Assembly: GCA_016297415.1 (NCBI GenBank)
Contig: JAEDGQ010000064.1
Location: 1-11,500, forward strand
DNA from: Treponema sp.
GTDB taxonomy: Bacteria; Spirochaetota; Spirochaetia; Treponematales; Treponemataceae
Reading direction: 5' to 3'
Length of the DNA: 11,500 bases
This document shows, piece after piece, positions 1-6,500 of this stretch (position 1 is its first letter; every line of letters begins with the position of its first letter). A model generated the notes under the pieces. The model saw only the letters and a list, made by a program, of their open reading frames with translations, ran no database searches and was not told the DNA's origin. A program made the position numbers and the translations under genes.

Positions 1-1240
1 CTTAGCTTCTTTGTCCTTATTCTGACCGCCATATTCAACGGCTGCAAAATAACAGCAGTCAGCCTTATCCCTGTTCTTTTCTGTAATTCCCGGAGGCAAA
101 AGTCTCATATCAACATAAGTATCTGAATCCTGATTATAGGGTGTACCATCGTAAGGTGGATATCCGCTTAAAATCATATTCCAGTTTTTATGAATCTGTT
201 CTGTTGCATCTTCTTCAGGCTTATTAATTTTTCTTACAAAAACCATTTTGTAATCATTCTTTTTAGAGTCAGTCATAACTGTAAGTTCACGATTTTCGCA
301 GACTGGTTTTCCGTTTAATTCACTGTAACCGGTTACGATAGTTACTGCAGTATCCTCATCGAAGTTAAATTTGTTCTTTTCCAGAGTAACATTAAATGGG
401 CCTGCATCACAGAAAATCTTTTTATCGTCATAAGAAACTTTAATTTTCTTTTCTTCCGGTGATTTAAGGCTTTCAAATTCTTCCGGCAAAGATGTGTACT
501 GATTCCAGAATTTAAGCTTTCCACCATAACGAAGATTTGTATGATCTGCGATAAATTCAATATCAAGGTAATCTGTTGTATAAATACTTCCAGTGTTTGT
601 TGTTTTCATAATTACATAAACACCTGTAGGAAGAATACGTGTATATGTAATACATGTAGCATCAGCAAAATCCAGGGCGAAATAATTTACAAGCCATGTT
701 CTTCCCCAGCAGTCTGTATATTTTTTGACTGAACAGGCTCTCCAAGAGATTCAATGGGAATCTGTTCATTTACAACAGTTCTGTGTAATCCAGAAGCTTT
801 AATACAATATTCTGTTACAAGTTTTGGATTCGAATAAAGCTGTTCAAGAGTAACGCTGTCAGGAGCTCTTACACGGAAAAAATCCAGTCCTGCCATTGAA
901 CCATAATAAACATAGCCGTTTTCAGAAAGTTTTGTTTCTTTAACATCCGGCTGCCCGTAATCCCATTCGTTTGTATCCTAGCTGCAGTCCAGAAAGATCC
1001 ATCTTCAAGCAGGAATGCAGTTCCTATTGGAGTATATTTGTCATTGCGAATGGCAAAGGGAATACGATCCAGTGGCAGTTCTTTTTCGTATTTAATGTTA
1101 GAACTGTCTTTTTTGTCTACAATTACTTCAAATACTGATTTATTAACCTTTGCAAGTGTAGCTGAATCAAGAGCAACCTGTCCAAACCCACCTGAAAGTG
1201 TTAAAAGCAGAGTAATCAAAAAGCCTGTAATTTTTTTCAT
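1..1240 (-). pseudogene. Broken secreted trypsin-like serine protease gene, 3' end outside the window
   Basis: The start is good: ATG at 1240 with AGGAG six bases upstream, then a signal peptide (MKKITGFLITLLLTLSGGFG) with no lipobox. Residues 72-87 read PIGTAFLLEDGSFWTA-A, the pattern that leads into the catalytic histidine (TAAH) of trypsin-like peptidases. There the frame breaks. A stop (TAG, 978-980) sits in the frame that continues, and coding resumes at base 977 as DTNEWDYGQPD. The His, Asp and Ser (GNSGGP-type) motifs are all absent, so the protease core appears deleted. A second frame change lies at a run of six A (minus strand, 721-726). Adding one base there joins ESLGEPVQSK to KYTDCWGRTWLVNYF, which then stays open for 240 codons to the window edge. 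The tail (TRILPTGVYVIMKTTNTGS and onwards) is an unassigned C-terminal region. It follows the radical SAM gene by 38 bases. The protease assignment rests on one motif plus layout. Confidence 0.75.
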
Positions 1241-1278
1241 TTTTTTCTCCTAGAATTAATATAACTCAAAATTATAAG

Positions 1279-2217
1279 TTAAAACAGTGTAAAAAAACTT
1301 TTGTTTATTCTGTTGAGGATTCTTTTTTTATCAAAGCTCCACAAGGGTGCAACGGCCTCTTTTTTAGGTGGATCTCCAGTTAATCGGTGAACAACTGCAT
1401 TTTGAGGAATTAATGGAAGAATTTTATTTAATAATTCAAAATATTCATCTTCCGTTAAAACTGAAAACTTTTTTTCTCTATAAAGTTTTTCAAGCACCGT
1501 ATTTTTTAAAACATAAAGACAGGTGAACTTTATACCCCAGCTGGAATTCCCGGATAAAGTATTTGCCGCCGCAACAAAGGAAACAGAATCAATCATGTCT
1601 TTTTCTGTTTCTCCCGGAAGCCCCAGAATAAGATGTGTTACAATATGACAGTCAGTAAGTTCTTTTTTTATTAAAGACACTGCGTTTTTGTAATCCTCAT
1701 CTGTGTAACAGCGGTTTATTAATTTTCCGGTATTTTCGTTTGAAGTCTGTAATCCAAGTTCAAGTTGAATAAAGGGCTTTTTTCCTGTTGCAGGAAGAAT
1801 AATCTGACTTATTTCTTTTAATATAGAAAGAATATTTTCTGAAATGCAGTCAGGTCTTGTGGCTATAGCAAGTCCACAAACATCTTTTTGATTGATTGCT
1901 TCTATATATTTCTGCTTTAAAAGATTTTCATCTCCATAAGTTGAGGTAAAAGACTGAAAATATGGAATATACAATACCTGATTCTTTCCCTTTCTTCCCC
2001 GGCTTTTGTTTTCTACCAGCTTAAGGCCTTCTTCAAACTGGCAGGAAATTGATTTAGAGGATGATATAAAATCTCCGCTTCCTTTTGCACTGCAGAAAAT
2101 ACAGCCTCCGGTTCCTTTTGTTCCGTCTCTGTTTGGACAGGTACAGGAGGCATTTAATGAGATTTTGTAAACCTTACAGCCGAATAATGATTTGTAAAAA
2201 TCAGAAAGTGTCCGCAT
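1279..2217 (-). CDS. TIGR01212-family (YhcC/YtqA-like) radical SAM protein
   Basis: This 312-residue protein has the normal length for the family. The cluster-binding region is CPNRDGTKGTGGCIFC (residues 27-42). Cys27, Cys39 and Cys42 are the expected 4Fe-4S ligands, in the widened spacing typical of this group rather than CxxxCxxC. Further family blocks are IPYFQSFTSTYG (84-95), IATRPDC (118-124), LELGLQT (152-158), HLILGLPGET (195-204) and HRLTGDPPK (277-285). It should be a cytoplasmic enzyme that cleaves S-adenosylmethionine. From memory, the Bacillus homologue YtqA has been linked to maturation of the mnm5(s2)U wobble base of tRNA (name MnmL); applying that here is inference. The ATG is preceded by nine T and no Shine-Dalgarno sequence, and no better start lies upstream in frame. 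It lies behind the flgE terminator, so it probably has its own promoter. Confidence 0.92.
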   Translation of the reverse strand: MRTLSDFYKSLFGCKVYKISLNASCTCPNRDGTKGTGGCIFCSAKGSGDFISSSKSISCQFEEGLKLVENKSRGRKGKNQVLYIPYFQSFTSTYGDENLLKQKYIEAINQKDVCGLAIATRPDCISENILSILKEISQIILPATGKKPFIQLELGLQTSNENTGKLINRCYTDEDYKNAVSLIKKELTDCHIVTHLILGLPGETEKDMIDSVSFVAAANTLSGNSSWGIKFTCLYVLKNTVLEKLYREKKFSVLTEDEYFELLNKILPLIPQNAVVHRLTGDPPKKEAVAPLWSFDKKRILNRINKSFFTLF

Positions 2218-2294
2218 AAAAAAAACTTAGCCCCGATTGTAGTGGCGCCTGGGTCCCGGAGGGATGAAGCGTAAGCGGAACCACGGAAAGCGGG
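2218..2294 (-). promoter_or_regulatory. GC-rich foldable leader or dispersed repeat before the radical SAM gene
   Basis: Bases 2232-2294 are about two-thirds G+C in an otherwise AT-rich window. They can fold with nested pairs CCCG 2233-2236 with CGGG 2291-2294, GTGG 2243-2246 with CCAC 2281-2284, and TCCC 2255-2258 with GGGA 2262-2265. Separately, CGCCTGG 2247-2253 is a perfect complement of CCAGGCG 2309-2315. That pairing would cross the nested set, so the two are alternatives. On the minus strand the element is followed by TAAG and nine T (2226-2218), ending directly at the ATG. If transcription starts from the TATAAT at 2301-2306, the RNA begins almost exactly at the outer stem. It could be an attenuator-like leader, or a REP-like repeat; the sequence alone does not decide. 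Confidence 0.45.
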
Positions 2295-2300
2295 TATTCA

Positions 2301-2306
2301 ATTATA
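2301..2306 (-). promoter_or_regulatory. Candidate -10 box for the radical SAM gene
   Basis: The minus strand reads TATAAT, a perfect sigma-70 -10 hexamer, just downstream of the flgE terminator and about 85 bases before the radical SAM start codon. The expected start of transcription is near base 2294. No convincing -35 box is present 16-18 bases upstream, where the T-run of the terminator lies. The position between a terminator and a gene is the main support. Confidence 0.4.
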
Positions 2307-2317
2307 CACCAGGCGGC

Positions 2318-2353
2318 AAAAAAAAAGCACACTCCTTTTAAAGAAGTGTGCTT
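2318..2353 (-). terminator. Intrinsic terminator after flgE
   Basis: AAGCACACT (2325-2333) pairs perfectly with AGTGTGCTT (2345-2353), giving a 9-bp stem. After one mismatch, three more pairs can extend it to a three-base loop. On the minus strand the stem runs straight into T residues (2326-2318, the first two also pairing in the stem). The stem starts about 21 bases after the flgE stop codon. No matching T-run exists on the other side, so it acts for minus-strand transcripts only. It ends the flagellar operon. Confidence 0.9.
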
Positions 2354-2374
2354 CTGATTCACCCTAAACTAAAC

Positions 2375-3766
2375 TTAGCGTTTAAGTGAAAGAACTGTTT
2401 CAAGCAGTGTATCTGCAGTCTGGATTGTTTTTGCGTTAGACTGGAAACCACGCTGTGTTACAATCATATCTGTAAACTGTTCTGAAAGGTCTACGTTTGA
2501 CATTTCCAGAGCACCTGCTAAGAGGCTGCCTTTTCCTGCAATTCCTGATTCACCGATGTTTGCAATACCTGAGTTGTTGCTCTGAACATAAGTGTTATCG
2601 CCGGCTTTTTCAAGACCGTTCTGGTTTGTAAATGTTGCTAAAGCAAGCTGTCCGATTGTGCGGGTTGAACCGTTTGAATAAACACCTGTAATGATACCTG
2701 ACGAGTCAATCTTGAAGTTATCCAGATAACCCATTGTGTATCCGTCCTGATACCAGGCTTTTGTTGAAGAATCTGCAGCACTCTGTGTTATTGTGTTCTT
2801 CTGGCTGCCGATTGTACCAAGATTAATGTTCATTGTCTGACGATATGGAGTTCCGTCTGCATTTGGGTTTGCATCTGGAACTGTGTAACTTGCCTGGAGA
2901 ATGATTTCGCCAGTTGGGTTTGTAATGTTTCCTGCAGTATCTGTTACAGACTGAAGTGTACCTGTGTTGTCAAAGTTAACGAGGAATGTATTTCCAACAC
3001 CGTCTGTTGTGTTAAGACCGATACGTGTCTGTGTAAAATCTGCATTATTTTCGTCGATTACGATATTTCCCTGCCACTGGTTTGGGTTGCCTGGAACACG
3101 AGTAAAGCTGATTGTAAGAAGGTGTGAGTTTCCGAAGCTGTCGTAAATCTTCTGTTCTGTTCTCCATGTACCTTTTGCAATGTCTGCTGCATTTGCATCA
3201 GCAGGAATTTCAGGTGTGTTTTTGTTCAGGTTACATGCGTAGTTTACTGTTGTTGTTGCTTTTGCAGGATCTTTTGAACCTACTGGAATTACGATATCTT
3301 CTGGTGTTGCAGATGTCTGAAGAACCTGTTCACCATCGATTGTACGAGCCATCCAACCCTGAACGCGGTAACCGTTAGCCGGGTTTACGAGAGTTCCGTT
3401 TGAATCGAGATTGAAAGCACCGGCACGAGTGTAGTATGATTTTTCCCCTGCTTTTTCAATGAAGAAACCATTTCCCTGGATTGCAACATCTGTAGCGATA
3501 CCTGTTGACTGGAGGTTACCCTGTGTGAAAACAGTATCGATTGATGCAACTGTCATACCAAGACCAACTTCTTTAGGGTTTACACCACCCTTTTCTTCTG
3601 TTGGCTTTGCAGCACCTGATGTCTGCTGGCTGATCATGTCCTGGAAGTTTACACGACCTCTTTTGAAACCTGTTGTGTTTACGTTGGAAATGTTGTTACC
3701 GATTACATCCATACGTGTCTGGTGATTCTGAAGACCTGAAACTCCAGAATAAAGTGATCTCATCAT
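2375..3766 (-). CDS. flgE: Flagellar hook protein FlgE
   Basis: This is the structural subunit of the flagellar hook, the universal joint between motor and periplasmic filament. The protein has 463 residues. The N-terminus (MMRSLYSGVSGLQNHQTRMD, then GNNISNVNTTGFKRG) and C-terminus (MSNVDLSEQFTDMIVTQRGF, then TADTLLETVLSLKR) are the paired rod-hook coiled-coil segments. The centre holds the FlgE D1 and D2 domains (FFIEKAGEKSYYTRAGAFNLD). Lys165 (VGSK) and Cys178 (NYACN) fall at the positions reported to form the lysinoalanine cross-link between subunits in T. denticola FlgE. Cys178 is the only cysteine in the protein and is followed by Asn179. The first of two adjacent ATGs is preferred, with GAGG eight bases upstream. 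flgD ends 63 bases before it, and a strong terminator follows. The usual spirochaete neighbour flbD is absent downstream. Confidence 0.97.
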   Translation of the reverse strand: MMRSLYSGVSGLQNHQTRMDVIGNNISNVNTTGFKRGRVNFQDMISQQTSGAAKPTEEKGGVNPKEVGLGMTVASIDTVFTQGNLQSTGIATDVAIQGNGFFIEKAGEKSYYTRAGAFNLDSNGTLVNPANGYRVQGWMARTIDGEQVLQTSATPEDIVIPVGSKDPAKATTTVNYACNLNKNTPEIPADANAADIAKGTWRTEQKIYDSFGNSHLLTISFTRVPGNPNQWQGNIVIDENNADFTQTRIGLNTTDGVGNTFLVNFDNTGTLQSVTDTAGNITNPTGEIILQASYTVPDANPNADGTPYRQTMNINLGTIGSQKNTITQSAADSSTKAWYQDGYTMGYLDNFKIDSSGIITGVYSNGSTRTIGQLALATFTNQNGLEKAGDNTYVQSNNSGIANIGESGIAGKGSLLAGALEMSNVDLSEQFTDMIVTQRGFQSNAKTIQTADTLLETVLSLKR

Positions 3767-3829
3767 ATATTTACCCTCGTTTTTTGCGGCACTGTTAAAA
3801 TGCCAAAATCTTTTTTATTTTCTAGTTCC

Positions 3830-4273
3830 TTAGTTGCCGTATACGGCCTTAATCTGATCCATTGAATAATACATACCGTTTACAAGAACTCTTGGCTGAG
3901 CACCTCTTGTAGAAGCCTCTACAGTACCAATTGTTGATGTATCACCAAGATCAATTTCTACTGTTCTTCCAAGCATTGACTGAGCTTCACTGGAATTGAT
4001 GAAACTGCTCATCTTTTCGAAGTTCTGACTCATGTTTGTCATCTGTTCAAGAGAACTGAACTGAGCCATCTGTCCGATGAATTCTGTATTTTCCATTGGA
4101 CTTGTGGGATCCTGGTTTGACAGCTGTGCAATGAGAATTTTAAGGAAGTCATCTTTTCCAAGTTCATTGCTGGCTTTACGGCCGTTTACTGTAAGTGTTT
4201 TATTGAATGCATCTACTGTTGTCTGTGTCTGAAACTTTTCAGCGGCACTCATTGTTGGATTAAAATCACTCAT
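3830..4273 (-). CDS. flgD: Flagellar hook assembly scaffold (hook cap) FlgD
   Basis: FlgD caps the growing hook and guides polymerisation of FlgE subunits, then is discarded. The 147-residue product has the diagnostic N-terminal block LGKDDFLKILIAQLSNQDP (38-56), followed by SPMENTEFIGQMAQFSSLEQ (58-77). The C-terminal part (LGRTVEIDLG and onward) is short. It matches the compact FlgD forms and lacks the long Ig-like and Tudor-like end of the enterobacterial protein of about 230 residues. The ATG has AGGAG six bases upstream. The gene lies between fliK (128-base gap with inverted repeats) and flgE (63-base gap). The flgD-flgE gap holds a small GGCA/TGCC hairpin (3788-3791 with 3801-3804) without a T-run. 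Confidence 0.95.
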   Translation of the reverse strand: MSDFNPTMSAAEKFQTQTTVDAFNKTLTVNGRKASNELGKDDFLKILIAQLSNQDPTSPMENTEFIGQMAQFSSLEQMTNMSQNFEKMSSFINSSEAQSMLGRTVEIDLGDTSTIGTVEASTRGAQPRVLVNGMYYSMDQIKAVYGN

Positions 4274-4401
4274 TCAGTTCTCCTGTTAAACATGTTCTTT
4301 GTAAGTAACATGGTGTTAAAGTCGCAGAGCATGACCTTTGAGGGATACTCTGCAATGTCTATAACAAATTTGTCGGCACTTTAATTTCTTAGTTTAGAAA
4401 T
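4274..4401 (-). other. fliK-flgD intergenic region with three inverted repeats
   Basis: This 128-base gap holds three separate inverted repeats. AATTTCT 4383-4389 pairs with AGAAATT 4396-4402, at the fliK stop codon. GCAGAG 4324-4329 pairs with CTCTGC 4348-4353, with a partly paired inside (CCT/AGG). CATGTT 4291-4296 pairs with AACATG 4307-4312, just before the flgD ribosome binding site. None is followed by a clear T-run on the minus strand, so they do not look like terminators. They may be mRNA processing or translation-control structures, or chance. No short gene was recognised here. Confidence 0.4.
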
Positions 4402-5739
4402 TTATGCAACAATATTTACAGAATAATTCGAAAGATTCGAATAAATCTGTTCATTCACATCTGAATCCACAGCTGCTGCTGTAAATTCTCCGTAAGAACG
4501 TTCTGCATGATAATTTGCCTGGAACTTCTGCTGTTCCTGATTCTGATGCTGCCGGGCAAATTCCTGCTGTCCGTTGTTAAAATTCAGGTTGAATTCTCCT
4601 GTTTCAAAGCCGTTTCCAGCAAATGCATTTTTTAAGGCTGCAATGCTGTCTTTCATAGCTTCGTAAGCTTCCTGAGACTGTACTGTAATTGAGCCGGAAA
4701 TAACTTTTTCGTTTAAGTTAAGGCTGATTTTTACATTACCAAGTTTGTCAGGATGGAGAATAAGATTGATATTTCCCTGATTATTGTCTTTAAGAACAAT
4801 ACTTCCTGCCTTTACAAAATCCGGTGCATTTTCCTGAATTGCATTGGCAAGCATGTTCTGAAATGTGGATCCCTGTGCTGCTGCACTCTGATCACTTGAT
4901 GAAGTTATATTCTGTTTTGCCTGTGCGCTAAGATCCAGCGAAACCTGAACAGAATTTGAACTTTCTCTTTTATAAGAAATATCAAAGTCTTTTTTGTTCT
5001 GTACTTTTGTTACAGGCATTTCTGTTGATGTTTCGGAATTTTTTGAAGTACGCAAATCGGTAATATCAAAAGAAACTGCTTTTTTCTCTGCTTTTATTGA
5101 GGCAGTTTTTTCTTTTGAATCCTTAACTGCTGCCTGAAACTGATTTGTAACTGTAAAATCTGCTGCAACTTCCTTTTCTGACAGGAACTTTGCCGGATCT
5201 TTTACAGAAAGGTTCTGAGCTTTTTCGAGAAGTTCTTCCTGTGACATTTCTCCAGGAATAAAATCTTCTGCGGCATTTATAAGTTTTGCAAGCTCTTCGT
5301 CAGACATTTCTTCTGCTGATTCAGAGTTATTTGCAGTTTTATAAAGCCAGTTAAGCTGGTTTTCGGACAATGGAGCTGTTTTTAAATCATCTGATTCTGG
5401 AGACTGTTCGTTAAGAGAATATGAAACAACAATACGTTCCACAGCCTGCTGGTGGTTCACCAGTTCCTGAGGAATAACATTTTCCTCAGTTTCTTTTTCT
5501 TCGTCAGATGACTTTACTGATGCAATTTTTTCGTCTTTGCTGTCAACGGATGTTTTTTCAGTTGTATCTGTGCTTTTTTTTGCAGATTCACTTTCTGATG
5601 TGTTGAGCTGCTTTTCGAGAGTTCCCTGACTTTCCTGAAGAGCATCCATAAAGGATGTATCTCCAGTTTTATAGTCCTGAGGCAAACTCTGAACTGCGGC
5701 TGTCTGCGGTAAAAGCTGATCAAGCTGTACTGCTTGCAT
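4402..5739 (-). CDS. fliK: Flagellar hook-length control protein FliK-like
   Basis: This protein measures hook length and switches export from hook to filament substrates. I place the start at ATG 5737-5739, giving 445 residues. GGAGG lies eight bases upstream of it (within 5747-5752). A TTG start at 5754 would overlap that ribosome binding site and is less likely. Residues 1-300 are low-complexity and rich in Ser, Glu, Lys and Gln, as expected for the flexible ruler part. The C-terminal Flg_hook domain lies at about 305-385 and includes NLILHPDKLGNVKISLNLNE. A Gln/Asn-rich tail follows. The corresponding gene is, as I recall, called tapI in T. pallidum and flbC in Borrelia. It lies between flbB (69-base gap) and flgD, the usual order. 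Sequence identity outside the C-terminal domain is poor in this family, so the call rests on that domain plus context. Confidence 0.92.
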   Translation of the reverse strand: MQAVQLDQLLPQTAAVQSLPQDYKTGDTSFMDALQESQGTLEKQLNTSESESAKKSTDTTEKTSVDSKDEKIASVKSSDEEKETEENVIPQELVNHQQAVERIVVSYSLNEQSPESDDLKTAPLSENQLNWLYKTANNSESAEEMSDEELAKLINAAEDFIPGEMSQEELLEKAQNLSVKDPAKFLSEKEVAADFTVTNQFQAAVKDSKEKTASIKAEKKAVSFDITDLRTSKNSETSTEMPVTKVQNKKDFDISYKRESSNSVQVSLDLSAQAKQNITSSSDQSAAAQGSTFQNMLANAIQENAPDFVKAGSIVLKDNNQGNINLILHPDKLGNVKISLNLNEKVISGSITVQSQEAYEAMKDSIAALKNAFAGNGFETGEFNLNFNNGQQEFARQHQNQEQQKFQANYHAERSYGEFTAAAVDSDVNEQIYSNLSNYSVNIVA

Positions 5740-5808
5740 AGGCAGAGCCTCCAATTTATAAATTGCTAAATCGAAGAAATTCCGCCGTTTTCAAGCATTC
5801 AACTTTGA

Positions 5809-6438
5809 TTAATCCAGTGTTTCAGGCTTGTTAGCCATTTTTCGCTGAATTACAGCTGCTCTTTCTGCCGGCATATACATAAGCCATACAGAAGTCATTG
5901 AAGTGGTCTTTGCAGCTACAGCAAGAGCATCTGTTTTACGGAAGATGTCAATAACATCCTGATCATCCATTCCCATCAGCTGCTCTACCGCTGTTTTTGG
6001 TGGCATACTTGTCAAATAGGTCGAAATTTGTTCGATGTTGCTATTTCTATCATCGTACTTTTTGACCTCATTGTTGAATGTTTTTTCTCGTTCTTCCTGA
6101 GATTTTTGTCTGTCTTCAAGTTCTTTTGCAATGGCTTCGTTTGCGTTTTCAGTTCTTAAAATATCAGTTTCTCTTTTATCCAGTTCCTGCTGGCGGATTT
6201 CAAGAGCTTCAAGTCTTTTTGCAAGTCGGTCATCATCAAGATTTGCTTCGAGAGGCTTTGCAGATGTTGCTGTTACTGAAGTCTGTGTCTGTAATCCAAA
6301 CAGTCTGTAAACAGGTGCAAAAGTTTTTTTTGCGTTTATAATACCAAGATAATCAAACCATAAAAGACCGCCCAGAATCATAAATACAATCAAAAAGAGC
6401 AGTACTATTGATTTTCCAAGTCCTTTTATTCTAGCCAT
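5809..6438 (-). CDS. flbB: Periplasmic flagellar collar protein FlbB
   Basis: FlbB is a spirochaete protein that helps build the collar around the periplasmic flagellar motor and supports stator assembly. The 209-residue product has one membrane helix at about residues 10-32 (VLLFLIVFMILGGLLWF). A long charged coiled coil follows at about 68-136. The end is a MotE/MgtE-N-like helical domain at about 137-205 (YLTSMPPKTAVEQLMGMDDQ and WLMYMPAERAAVIQRKM). The expected layout is a short cytoplasmic N-terminus with the rest in the periplasm. The ATG has GAGGGG a few bases upstream. It starts the flagellar run of this window. The 62-base gap before it is very AT-rich and may carry a promoter (TATACA and TAATAC hexamers are present), but none has a convincing -35 partner and no terminator separates it from the gene before. 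Confidence 0.88.
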   Translation of the reverse strand: MARIKGLGKSIVLLFLIVFMILGGLLWFDYLGIINAKKTFAPVYRLFGLQTQTSVTATSAKPLEANLDDDRLAKRLEALEIRQQELDKRETDILRTENANEAIAKELEDRQKSQEEREKTFNNEVKKYDDRNSNIEQISTYLTSMPPKTAVEQLMGMDDQDVIDIFRKTDALAVAAKTTSMTSVWLMYMPAERAAVIQRKMANKPETLD

Positions 6439-6500
6439 TTTTCCCCTCGTAAAATGTATTACAAAAATGTATACCCTTTATAATTTTATCCTATTTTTTT

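Noticed and set aside
541..732. Plus-strand reading frame of 63 codons opposite the broken protease gene
   Set aside because: It lies antisense to clearly coding sequence, has no ribosome binding site, and its Cys-rich content is the mirror of Thr/Ala-rich codons.
3124..3378. Plus-strand Leu-rich frame opposite flgE
   Set aside because: The Leu runs are the reverse complement of the Lys/Ala/Thr codons of flgE; no start signal.
6439..6500. Sigma-28 type flagellar promoter before flbB
   Set aside because: No sequence resembling the TAAA-N15-GCCGATAA consensus is present; only loose AT-rich -10-like hexamers are seen.
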